NCBI RefSeq assembly: GCF_003478035.1
Contig: NZ_QUEP01000001.1
Coordinates: forward strand, 248,001-312,000
Direction of reading: 5' to 3'
DNA length: 64,000 bases
From: Clostridium sp. OF03-18AA
GTDB lineage: Bacteria; Bacillota; Clostridia; Lachnospirales; Lachnospiraceae
Shown here: positions 48,222 to 55,874 of the stretch, piece after piece
Layout of the letters: every line of letters starts with the position of its first letter
How positions within the stretch are numbered: position 1 is the stretch's first letter
The notes under the pieces: model-generated
What the model was told of the DNA's origin: nothing
Seen by the model: the letters and a program-made list of their open reading frames with translations, nothing else
Databases searched by the model: none
Translations under genes and position numbers: made by a program

Positions 48222-49037
48222 ATGAAAAGTAGATTTGTAGTTGCTCAGATGGAGCAGAATGGTGACCCGGAGATCAACCTTGAGAACGCTAGAAAAGCAG
48301 TTGCAGAGGCTGTAGAATATTATCATGCAGACTTTATCGTATTCCCGGAGTGCTTTATGAGCCTTTATCCGGCGGGAACTCCGCATGAGAAACAACTTGC
48401 GAGCGCCCAGACTCTGGACGGACCGTTTGCAACGGAAATGAAGAAACTGGCAAAAGACAACCATGTATGGATCGCATTCGGAATGAATGAAAAAGTAGAC
48501 AATCCGGCAGATCCGCGCAACCACAATACGACAATGATTATCGACAGCGAAGGCGAGGTCAAGGGCGTGTACAGAAAGACACATCTTTACGATGCGTTCG
48601 GATATAAAGAGTCTGATACGATCTGCCCAGGCGACAAGCTGTTTGATCCGATCGATACCCCGTTCGGAAAAATCGGACTGTTTGTATGCTACGAAGTAAG
48701 ATTCCCGGAGGTTGCGAGGGACCAGGTCCTTAAGGGAGCCGACATCATTCTCATGCCGACAGCATGGGCAAGCGGTCCGTTAAAATCCCATCAGTTCAAG
48801 ACTCTGATCACAGCGAGAGCCATCGAGAACACCGCTTACATCGTTGCGGCAGACCAGGTTGGCGTAAACAGCATGGGCGAGAGCATTATCGTTGATCCGA
48901 TGGGTGTTGCAGTTGCTTCCGCAGGTGAGACACCGCAGCTTATCTGCGCGACCATCGATACAGACAGAATCAAACAGGTCCGCGCGAAACTTCCGTCTTT
49001 CAAGGACCGCAGACCGTACCTCTATCTCGTAAAATAA
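48222..49037 (+). CDS. Carbon-nitrogen hydrolase (nitrilase superfamily)
   Basis: A 271-residue amidase-fold enzyme with the Glu-Lys-Cys triad: Glu in DFIVFPECF, Lys in YRKTHLYD and Cys in GLFVCYEVRFPE. The omega-amidase/Nit-like branch is most similar by eye. Co-transcription with a TRAP importer and a creatininase-type enzyme suggests it releases ammonia from an imported amide or a ring-opened ureide or imide. RBS AAAGGTGG precedes ATG 48222. Confidence 0.88.
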   Translation: MKSRFVVAQMEQNGDPEINLENARKAVAEAVEYYHADFIVFPECFMSLYPAGTPHEKQLASAQTLDGPFATEMKKLAKDNHVWIAFGMNEKVDNPADPRNHNTTMIIDSEGEVKGVYRKTHLYDAFGYKESDTICPGDKLFDPIDTPFGKIGLFVCYEVRFPEVARDQVLKGADIILMPTAWASGPLKSHQFKTLITARAIENTAYIVAADQVGVNSMGESIIVDPMGVAVASAGETPQLICATIDTDRIKQVRAKLPSFKDRRPYLYLVK

Positions 49038-49149
49038 AATAGCTTACAATTTCTCATTATACCGTTACCTCTTGTGGGAAAGGCGCTTCTGACCGTGCAG
49101 AGGCGCCTTTTCCGCAATTAATGACCATTTTAGAAAGGAGAAACACAGT

Positions 49150-49917
49150 ATGAACGAATTATTAAAAATGACAGCCCACCAGATAAAAGAAGGTAAATTT
49201 GATAAGGTGATTCTGGCGATCGGTTCCTGCGAGGCCCATGGACAGCATCTGGCAGAGGGCTGTGACACCATCGTCTCCTACGAACTCAGCAAACAGGTGG
49301 CGGACCGTGTGCCGGGAATGCTGGTTCTCCCGCCGATTACTGTGGGCTACAGCGGACATTATGACACATTCCCGTTTACCCTGACCTTTGATTATGAGAC
49401 CATGATCCATGTGATCTATGATATCGTGGAATCTGTCCTGAGAAACGGTATCAATAAGATCTTTTTGATGAACGGACATGACGGAAATATCGCTCCAATC
49501 GAGATCGCGGCGAGAAAGATCAAGGAGAAATATCCGGACGCAAGGATCGCGTCCCTGCCGGAATGGTGGGTCATCGCCGGAAAGCTCGTCCCGGAAGGAA
49601 CCTTCAAGGTCTGGAACGGACTTGGACATGCGGGAGAGGGCGAATCCTCCATCGCTTACCATTTATTCCCGCAGTGGTGTGAGCCGGATCAGGCAACCTG
49701 CGTCGTGCCAGATCATCTTCCGGAACATGTCGATATCAAGTGGGATTTCGCTGAGATCACAGACACAGCCCAGACCGGTGACGCGACCATCGCGACAGCG
49801 GAAAAAGGAAAGCTCATGAATGACTGCCTCGTAGATGCTGTCGTGAAAGATATCGAGGAGCTTGAGAAGACAGGATGGAACTATAATACGAGCCACTGCG
49901 CGACAAAGCTGAAATGA
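49150..49917 (+). CDS. Creatininase-family amidohydrolase
   Basis: A 255-residue member of the creatininase/formamidase-like family. Metal-site motifs are intact: Glu/His in GSCEAHGQHL, Asp in CDTIVSYE, His in MNGHDGN and Glu in GHAGEGESSIAYH. The family opens cyclic amides such as creatinine or formyl-type substrates, so it could act before the nitrilase-like enzyme. AAAGGAG precedes ATG 49150. Actual substrate unknown. Confidence 0.87.
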   Translation: MNELLKMTAHQIKEGKFDKVILAIGSCEAHGQHLAEGCDTIVSYELSKQVADRVPGMLVLPPITVGYSGHYDTFPFTLTFDYETMIHVIYDIVESVLRNGINKIFLMNGHDGNIAPIEIAARKIKEKYPDARIASLPEWWVIAGKLVPEGTFKVWNGLGHAGEGESSIAYHLFPQWCEPDQATCVVPDHLPEHVDIKWDFAEITDTAQTGDATIATAEKGKLMNDCLVDAVVKDIEELEKTGWNYNTSHCATKLK

Positions 49918-49927
49918 TGGCGATAGT

Positions 49928-50797
49928 GTGAAAATAAAAGGGATATTCTATACGATCTTATCAGCGGTTCTGTTTGGGGTGAATCCGCTGCTGTCGAAGC
50001 AGATCTACACCATGGGCGGAAATTCGGTCACGTTGACATTCTTCCGTATGATGATAACGGCAGTGACATTCTGGATCGTGAATGCAGTCTGGATGCATAA
50101 AGATTACAGCGTGAGCCGGGATGAATTCAAAAAGCTGTTTTTCTGCGCCCAAGGGTACTGCCTGACGCCGTATCTGCTTTGGAGTTCTTACAATTACCTC
50201 CCGTCCGGAATGGCGACAACGATCCACTTTGTGTATCCGGTGCTTGTCTTGATCGGAAGTATCGTATTTTATCATGAGAGACTTACCAGAAAAAAAGCGG
50301 TGAGTTGTCTTTTCTGCGTGACAGGGATCCTGTGTCTCTGCCAGGCGGATGGGACGGTCAGCTTGATGGGATTTCTGCTCGCGTTTGTCTCAGGAATCGT
50401 CTACACACTGTATATTTTGCTGTTAGATCACTGCGGACTCGTGGACATGCATCCGTATAAGTTAAGTTTCTGGCTTTCCGGAATCGGCACCGTGGAGATA
50501 TTCCTGATCGCGCTGGAGACGGGGAAATTTACGTTGGGCATCGCAGCGGCAGGCTGGGGACTGACGGTCATCTTTGCCCTGTCAGCAGGTGTGATCGCCT
50601 CGACGGCATTTCAGCTTGGTACAAAGTATGTCGGCGCGCAGAACGCCTCGATGCTCTCGACTTTTGAACCGCTGACAAGCGTGATCGTGGGAGTTATTGT
50701 ATACCATGAAGTTATGACCGGAAGGACGCTCACAGGGATCGCGGCAATTTTACTGTCGGTGATCGTTGTGTCGCGTCCGGAGCGGACAAAAAAATAA
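49928..50797 (+). CDS. EamA/DMT-superfamily transporter
   Basis: A 289-residue carrier with ten hydrophobic segments in two EamA repeats (about 5-140 and 150-285); the motif SAVLFGVNPLLSKQIY begins repeat one and YVGAQNASMLSTFEPLTSVIVG lies in repeat two (landmarks only). It starts with GTG 49928, ten bases after the creatininase gene, so it is probably the last gene of the sigma-54 operon, exporting a product or importing a related metabolite. Confidence 0.85.
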   Translation: MKIKGIFYTILSAVLFGVNPLLSKQIYTMGGNSVTLTFFRMMITAVTFWIVNAVWMHKDYSVSRDEFKKLFFCAQGYCLTPYLLWSSYNYLPSGMATTIHFVYPVLVLIGSIVFYHERLTRKKAVSCLFCVTGILCLCQADGTVSLMGFLLAFVSGIVYTLYILLLDHCGLVDMHPYKLSFWLSGIGTVEIFLIALETGKFTLGIAAAGWGLTVIFALSAGVIASTAFQLGTKYVGAQNASMLSTFEPLTSVIVGVIVYHEVMTGRTLTGIAAILLSVIVVSRPERTKK

Positions 50798-50805
50798 TTG
50801 AAAAA

Positions 50806-50856
50806 GCGGAAGCGGTCAGGACGTATGAGTGATACGGTCCGGGGCTTCCGTTTTTT
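50806..50856 (+). terminator. Terminator at the end of the sigma-54 operon
   Basis: GCGGAAGC (50806-50813) pairs with GGCTTCCG (50843-50850) plus inner GGTC/GGTCC pairing, followed by TTTTTT. Confidence 0.8.
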
Positions 50857-50941
50857 ATGCCAAAAACTTGAGAAAACTGCCGCTGATTTCTGCAGGGGAG
50901 AGATAGCGCCTGTTATTGCGGATGCCCTGCAGCAGATGGGA

Positions 50942-51940
50942 TTACTGTGCTGCAGCTTCTTTCGCAAACCCCGTATTCACAAGATCCTCATAAGGAACCC
51001 GTGTGTCAAGCTCCCCGGCTTCCTCGAGGATATTCTCAAGAAGTTCAAAGCTCTCTTTTTCAAAGATGGTATTTCCTTTCCAGGTATCCTGTTCTTTGTA
51101 ACGTTCCACAATGATCTTGATCTTTTCGGTGTCTGTCTCCTGAAACTGCGGTTTGATCGTCTCGGCGATCTCTGCGGCGGAGTGGGTATTCACGTAGTCG
51201 AGGCCTTTCTGGATCGCATTGGTGAAGCTTTGTATGATCTCCGGATGCTTTTCAATATAGCTTTTTTTTGCACTGTAGGCGGTGTAGGGTACATAGCCGG
51301 AGTCTTTTCCGAGGGATGCGACTACATAGCCGTTTCCTTCCTGTTCCAGGGCTGTCGCGAAGGGTTCGAACTCGACGGTGTAGTCGGAATCATTGCTGGT
51401 GAACGCCGCCGCGGTGAGACCGAAGCTGATGCTCTGGTCGATGGAGAGATCCTTTGTGGGATCGATGCCGTTCTTCTTTAAGATATACTCAAAGACCATC
51501 TGGGGCATGCCACCGGCACGGCCGCCTAAAACTTTCTTCCCAATGAGGTTTTCCCACTTAAAATCAGCTTCCGGTGTTCGGCCAACGAGGAAGTTCCCAG
51601 CCCGCTGGGTGAGCTGGGCGAAGTTTACGGCGTAGTCATCATCGCCCTGGATATAAGTATAGATACTCGCCTCAGATCCCATGAACCCGATGTCCGCATC
51701 CCCGGATACTAGGGCTGTCATGACCTTGTCAGCCCCTGCACCGTTTACCAGTGTCAGGTCGATTCCCTCCTCCTCAAAATACCCCAGCTCGATGGCGGCA
51801 TACTGGGGGGCGTAGAAGATGGAGTGTGCAACCTCATTTAAAGTCACGGGAGTTAAAGATGATTCCGTGTTCTTCTTACATCCGGCAAGCAGAGCCGCCG
51901 CCGTAAACACAAGAAGAACCGGTGCCAGAAATTTTCTCAT
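50942..51940 (-). CDS. ABC transporter substrate-binding lipoprotein (NMT1/SsuA-like)
   Basis: A 332-residue binding protein of the NMT1/ThiY/SsuA class. The signal peptide ends at lipobox LLAGC. The first lobe contains EVAHSIFYAPQYAAIELGYFEEEGIDL (landmarks FYAPQYAAIELGYF) and ALVSGDADIGFMG. No permease or ATPase is adjacent; an orphan pair of the matching type lies at 2491-4219. It is divergent from metY and has a dyad in its promoter spacer, so a sulfur-containing substrate is a guess. Confidence 0.85.
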   Translation of the reverse strand: MRKFLAPVLLVFTAAALLAGCKKNTESSLTPVTLNEVAHSIFYAPQYAAIELGYFEEEGIDLTLVNGAGADKVMTALVSGDADIGFMGSEASIYTYIQGDDDYAVNFAQLTQRAGNFLVGRTPEADFKWENLIGKKVLGGRAGGMPQMVFEYILKKNGIDPTKDLSIDQSISFGLTAAAFTSNDSDYTVEFEPFATALEQEGNGYVVASLGKDSGYVPYTAYSAKKSYIEKHPEIIQSFTNAIQKGLDYVNTHSAAEIAETIKPQFQETDTEKIKIIVERYKEQDTWKGNTIFEKESFELLENILEEAGELDTRVPYEDLVNTGFAKEAAAQ

Positions 51941-52051
51941 AATACCAAAAGACCTCTCTTTGCGATCGTTCTATATGTTCAGTGTATGAGAAATGCCGGA
52001 AAGGGTGCAAAAGATCATGATTCCTGCGGTGCCTTGACGTAGCATAAAGTA

Positions 52052-52066
52052 ATAGGAAAAACCTAT
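52052..52066. promoter_or_regulatory. Dyad ATAGG-aaaaa-CCTAT between divergent genes
   Basis: A perfect 5-5-5 dyad lies within the spacer of a minus-strand promoter (TTGCTA..17..TTTATG) for the binding-protein gene. The ATAGGAA half resembles the core of CymR sites in Bacillus. The Rrf2 protein at 53956 is a possible ligand. A tandem 14-bp repeat GTTGGTAAATGAAA (52141-52168) lies nearer metY. Confidence 0.4.
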
Positions 52067-52231
52067 AGCAAACCCTGAGTACATCCAATTAGACAGATTT
52101 TCCAACATATGGTACTATTACCTTGCAACCAGATAGGATGGTTGGTAAATGAAAGTTGGTAAATGAAAATAAGAAATTTTTCGGGAATGAAATGCGATGT
52201 CCCGATCCGGAATAAGAGGAGGAAAATCACT

Positions 52232-53542
52232 ATGGCAAAGAAAACAAGAGCAGAGAGAAACTTCAAATTTGAGACATTACAGCTTCATGTAGGACAGGAG
52301 CAGCCGGATCCGGTGACAGATGCGAGAGCAGTCCCGATCTACCAGACTTCTTCCTATGTATTTAAAAACTGCGAACATGCAGCAGCACGTTTCGGACTTA
52401 CCGATGCCGGAAACATCTATGGAAGACTGACAAACCCGACCGAGGATGTATTTGAAAAGAGAATCGCAGCACTTGAGGGCGGCGTTGCAGCACTTGCAGT
52501 TGCATCCGGTGCAGCGGCAGCAACCTATGTATTTGAAAACCTTGCACATGCAGGCGACCACATCGTTGCAGCAAAGAACATCTACGGAGGAACCTACAAC
52601 CTCCTCGCACATACACTTCCGGAGTACGGTGTGACAGCAACCTTCGTTGATCCGTTCAACTACGAGGAAGTTGAGAATGCGATCCAGGAGAACACAAAAG
52701 CGATCCATGTTGAGACACTCGGAAACCCGAACTCCGATGTTGTCGATATCGAGAAGCTCGCATCCATCGCTCATGCACACAAGATCCCACTCGTAGTGGA
52801 TAACACATTTGCGACTCCGTACCTTGTAAGACCGATCGAGTACGGCGCAGACATCGTATTCCATTCCGCAACAAAATTCATCGGCGGCCACGGAACCACG
52901 ATCGGCGGCGTGATCATCGACAGCGGAAACTTTGACTGGGAAGCAAGCGGAAAGTTCCCGTCCTTAGTTGAGCCGAACCCGAGCTACCATGGCGTAAGCT
53001 TTGTAAAGGCAGCAGGAAGAGCTGCATTCGTCACAAAGATCCGTGCGATCTTACTTCGTGATACAGGCGCAACGATCTCCCCGTTCCACGCATTCATCTT
53101 CTTACAGGGACTTGAGACACTGTCTCTCCGTGTAGAGCGCCATGTACAGAACGCATTAAAAGTCGTTGAGTACTTAAACAACCATCCGCTCGTAGAAAAA
53201 GTAAACCATCCGTCCGTATCCGATGATCCGGAGCAGCAGAGACTTTACAAGAAATATTTCCCGAACGGCGGCGGCTCCATCTTTACCTTCGAGATCAAAG
53301 GCGGTGCAGAGGCTGCGAAGAAGTTCATCGATAACCTGGAACTCTTCTCCTTACTCGCAAACGTTGCCGATGTGAAGTCCCTTGTCATCCATCCGGCATC
53401 CACAACCCACTCCCAGTTAAACGATGAGGAGCTTGCTGATCAGGGCATCAAACAGAACACGATCCGTCTCTCCATCGGTACAGAGAATATCGACGATATC
53501 ATCGAGGATCTCGACGAGGCATTTAAGACATTACAGGAATAA
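52232..53542 (+). CDS. metY: O-acetylhomoserine aminocarboxypropyltransferase (sulfhydrylase)
   Basis: A 436-residue PLP enzyme of the Cys/Met metabolism family that makes homocysteine from O-acetylhomoserine and sulfide. PLP-Lys lies in HSATKFIGGHGTTIGG, with NIYGRLTNPTEDVFEKRIAALEGG (landmarks GRLTNPTEDVFE) near the N-terminus and SIGTENIDDIIEDL at the end. Length and N-terminus fit MetY. ATG 52232 follows AGGAGG; the 23-codon longer frame reads the tandem repeat and is unlikely. Confidence 0.92.
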   Translation: MAKKTRAERNFKFETLQLHVGQEQPDPVTDARAVPIYQTSSYVFKNCEHAAARFGLTDAGNIYGRLTNPTEDVFEKRIAALEGGVAALAVASGAAAATYVFENLAHAGDHIVAAKNIYGGTYNLLAHTLPEYGVTATFVDPFNYEEVENAIQENTKAIHVETLGNPNSDVVDIEKLASIAHAHKIPLVVDNTFATPYLVRPIEYGADIVFHSATKFIGGHGTTIGGVIIDSGNFDWEASGKFPSLVEPNPSYHGVSFVKAAGRAAFVTKIRAILLRDTGATISPFHAFIFLQGLETLSLRVERHVQNALKVVEYLNNHPLVEKVNHPSVSDDPEQQRLYKKYFPNGGGSIFTFEIKGGAEAAKKFIDNLELFSLLANVADVKSLVIHPASTTHSQLNDEELADQGIKQNTIRLSIGTENIDDIIEDLDEAFKTLQE

Positions 53543-53662
53543 TCCACTGTTTTTACAGAATGATACGGGATGATGAATGCCTGGCAGGAATCGTCCCGGA
53601 GATCATAAGATCCTTGCAAAATACTCCCAATATGATATTCCCCCCCCAATAAGTGAACGAAA

Positions 53663-53712
53663 AAACAGCAGCTAGTGCGCAAAAAAAGTGCATGTGGCTG
53701 CTGTTTTGCTGT
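53663..53712 (+). terminator. Terminator downstream of metY
   Basis: AAACAGCAGC (53663-53672) and GCTGCTGTTT (53697-53706) pair perfectly; usable in both directions. The rest of the 413-base gap to the Rrf2 gene has no recognisable feature. Confidence 0.75.
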
Positions 53713-53955
53713 GGCTGTATAACTGCAGGAAAACGCTGGTGGCAGGCTTATGCAAAACATAAGGGGGAACGCAGGAGATATAAGATGAAAAGATGATCTG
53801 TGAGTGTATTTCTGATGGGTGAGAGTAGCTGTCTACTGTAACTGATCGAAGAAAAAATAGCTTCGCAGCAGTTATTTCGGAAGGAACTAGCTACGAAGCT
53901 TATATCATTTGGTATTATGAGGTGGAAGACCTGACCGATACCAGCGCTGCCAATC

Positions 53956-54435
53956 TTATGATTTGCATGGCCCCTTCACACTGTTTAAGATCTCCTCCGC
54001 TGCCAGTCTGTGTTTCTCCTCCAGCTCATGTTTCTGATCCAGGATCGTCTGGATCGTGATGCCGTCCAGGTAGTCCATGATGACGCGGTTTAAACCTTCC
54101 CAGACCGGGAGCGTGTCGCAGGCGGAGCAGCGTTCGCAGGGATTCGGAGTGTGCTCGAGGCAGGAGACCGGGGCGAGACTGCCCTCTGTGGTCTCTAAGA
54201 TCTCACCGACCGTACATTCCGACGGAGCTTTCGCGAGACGATATCCGCCCTGGTATCCGCGGGTAGTGGAGAGCATTCCGGTCTTATTTAAGAGCGGGAC
54301 GATCTGCTCCAGATATTTTTTTGAGAGACCCTGGCGGGCGGCGATATCCTTTAAGGAAATAAACCCATCCTCGGTGTGTTCCGCCAGGTCGATGACCATG
54401 CGGAGCGCATAACGGCCTTTTGTAGATATTTTCAT
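53956..54435 (-). CDS. Rrf2-family transcriptional regulator (IscR/CymR type)
   Basis: A 159-residue regulator with an N-terminal winged helix (MKISTKGRYALRMVIDLAEH, then LSKKYLEQIVPLL). A Cys cluster, CLEHTPNPCERCSAC, at about residues 93-107 is in the place where IscR binds an Fe-S cluster; CymR-type members lack it or have one Cys. Nearby nifS-nifU and metY support a role in Fe-S or sulfur supply. It is alone, with a palindrome overlapping its own promoter. Confidence 0.87.
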   Translation of the reverse strand: MKISTKGRYALRMVIDLAEHTEDGFISLKDIAARQGLSKKYLEQIVPLLNKTGMLSTTRGYQGGYRLAKAPSECTVGEILETTEGSLAPVSCLEHTPNPCERCSACDTLPVWEGLNRVIMDYLDGITIQTILDQKHELEEKHRLAAEEILNSVKGPCKS

Positions 54436-54557
54436 GATTGCTTCACCAATTTAAACAACAGCCTGGCATGGGAAAAGACAGCCGGGCGTTGAACTTTCTG
54501 TAATATTTTATCTCAGTCAGATCAGACTTCCACCTCGTTTAGGTGGCAAACAACGCA

Positions 54558-54603
54558 AATCGGAACTGGTTCCGATTATACTACAAAAAAGATGGGCGTT
54601 CAA
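54558..54603 (-). promoter_or_regulatory. Promoter of the Rrf2 gene with overlapping palindromic operator
   Basis: On the minus strand TTGAAC (54603-54598), a 17-base spacer and TATAAT (54580-54575). Starting inside the -10 is a 9-2-9 palindrome AATCGGAAC-tg-GTTCCGATT (54558-54577) covering the start point. Autorepression by the Rrf2 protein is the natural reading. Confidence 0.7.
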
Positions 54604-54628
54604 CTAAGGTTTTGGCTTTTTCTCGTGG

Positions 54629-54657
54629 TTGCCAGAAAAATACACATGTGATAAAAT
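54629..54657 (+). promoter_or_regulatory. Sigma-70-type promoter of apt
   Basis: TTGCCA (54629-54634), 17-base spacer, TAAAAT (54652-54657). It would start RNA at about 54664, exactly where a structured leader begins. Confidence 0.7.
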
Positions 54658-54663
54658 AAAAAA

Positions 54664-54838
54664 GAGTTTCCGGCAGAGAACGGAAACCGCCAATAGAGGT
54701 CCTTTGGAAAAAGGACCAGATTGCTGCGAAAACAGAATATCAGCGGTGGCCCTGAAAATGAAAAGCCAACAAGTTGGTTGAGATGAAATCAGGATCGCTG
54801 CAGAAATAGTGAGTCAGAAAGAAAGGAACCAGAAAAGT
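54664..54838 (+). ncRNA. Long structured 5' leader or small RNA upstream of apt
   Basis: About 175 nt with successive pairings: GTTTCCG / CGGAAAC (54666-54687), GGTCCTTT / AAAGGACC (54698-54717), GCTG / CAGC (54723-54744) inside CCGCC / GGTGG (54687-54749), and CCTGA / TCAGG (54751-54793) enclosing CCAAC / GTTGG (54766-54777). It does not match a riboswitch class that I recognise by motif. No protein is coded. Confidence 0.5.
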
Positions 54839-54839
54839 T

Positions 54840-55364
54840 ATGAAAAAGCTGGAAGATTATGTTGTAAGCATTCCGGATTTCCCGGAGCCGGGAATTATTT
54901 TCCGCGATATCACCTCGATCTTACAGGATCCGGATGGATTTAAGCTGGCGATCGATTCTCTCCTTGCGATGGTGAAGGACGTGGATTTCGATGTGGTTGT
55001 CGGCGCGGAGTCCAGAGGATTTATTTTTGGAACACCGGTCGCGTATGAGATGGGAAAATCCTTTGTCCCGGCGAGAAAACCGGGTAAGCTTCCGAGAGAG
55101 ACGGTTTCTATGGAGTATGCCTTAGAGTACGGCACCGGAACGATCGAGCTTCATAAAGATTCCATCAAACCGGGTCAGAAGGTCGTGATCATCGATGATC
55201 TGATCGCAACCGGCGGAACTGTGGAGGCGATCGCAAAGCTCGTGGAAGAACTCGGCGGCGAGGTCGTTAAGATCTGTTTTGTGATGGAGCTTGCGGGATT
55301 AAAAGGAAGAGAGAAACTTCAGAAATATGATGTGGATTCCGCGATCATTTACGAGGGTAAGTAA
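54840..55364 (+). CDS. apt: Adenine phosphoribosyltransferase
   Basis: A 174-residue type-I phosphoribosyltransferase that salvages adenine to AMP with PRPP. The PRPP-binding motif VVIIDDLIATGGT and the adenine-site N-terminus FPEPGIIFRDITSILQDP are clear, with AESRGFIFG and VPARKPGKLP between them. Normal length. AGAAAGGAACC precedes ATG 54840. Confidence 0.95.
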   Translation: MKKLEDYVVSIPDFPEPGIIFRDITSILQDPDGFKLAIDSLLAMVKDVDFDVVVGAESRGFIFGTPVAYEMGKSFVPARKPGKLPRETVSMEYALEYGTGTIELHKDSIKPGQKVVIIDDLIATGGTVEAIAKLVEELGGEVVKICFVMELAGLKGREKLQKYDVDSAIIYEGK

Positions 55365-55518
55365 TAAGGAAACCAGGTCCATGCAAATGATGGTCGCTGG
55401 ATGATACACACCTTCGCAGAACGGTTATTTCAACTGCAGAATGGATTTTCGTTGGGATAAATTTACGGTTACTCAGCATCTTAAAGAGATGGGAGTCATG
55501 TCTGACTAAGAAAAAAGA

Positions 55519-55573
55519 TTATATGCCGCCAGAGAACGCGACAAAAGCGGGCTGGCGGCATCTGTTTTTCTGT
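55519..55573 (+). terminator. Terminator downstream of apt
   Basis: ATGCCGCCAG and CTGGCGGCAT pair over 10 bp around an 18-base loop, followed by CTGTTTTTC. Confidence 0.8.
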
Positions 55574-55625
55574 CAGAAGAGCGTATCGGAAGAACTGTTG
55601 TATTTATCAGGAAAAGAGGATAAAA

Positions 55626-55856
55626 ATGAGAGAGATCGTATTTAAAATGGAGCGCCCGGGTCTCGTTGAGGTCGGGCAGGAAGTGGATGTCAGCGAGTCG
55701 GTCACACCGGTCAATGTCAATTACATGATCGAGCCGGCGGTAGCCATGTCGGGGCTGTTTCGCTTCACGGAGCGGCTGAAGAGCAAAAAGGGCATCGTGA
55801 AGGATATCATCCAGAATGACCGCGGATACTATGTGACAGTGGAGTTCGACGAGTAG
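55626..55856 (+). CDS. Small conserved-looking protein of unknown function
   Basis: A 76-residue soluble protein (MREIVFKMERPGLVEVGQEV at the start, GYYVTVEFDE at the end) that I do not recognise. It is beta-rich in appearance, with two halves joined by ESVTPVNVNYMIEPAVAMSG. ATG 55626 follows AAGAGGATAAAA. It converges on a flippase gene. GC content and codon use match the neighbours, supporting a real gene. Confidence 0.6.
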   Translation: MREIVFKMERPGLVEVGQEVDVSESVTPVNVNYMIEPAVAMSGLFRFTERLKSKKGIVKDIIQNDRGYYVTVEFDE

Positions 55857-55874
55857 CGGAATGGTTTGTTTGAC

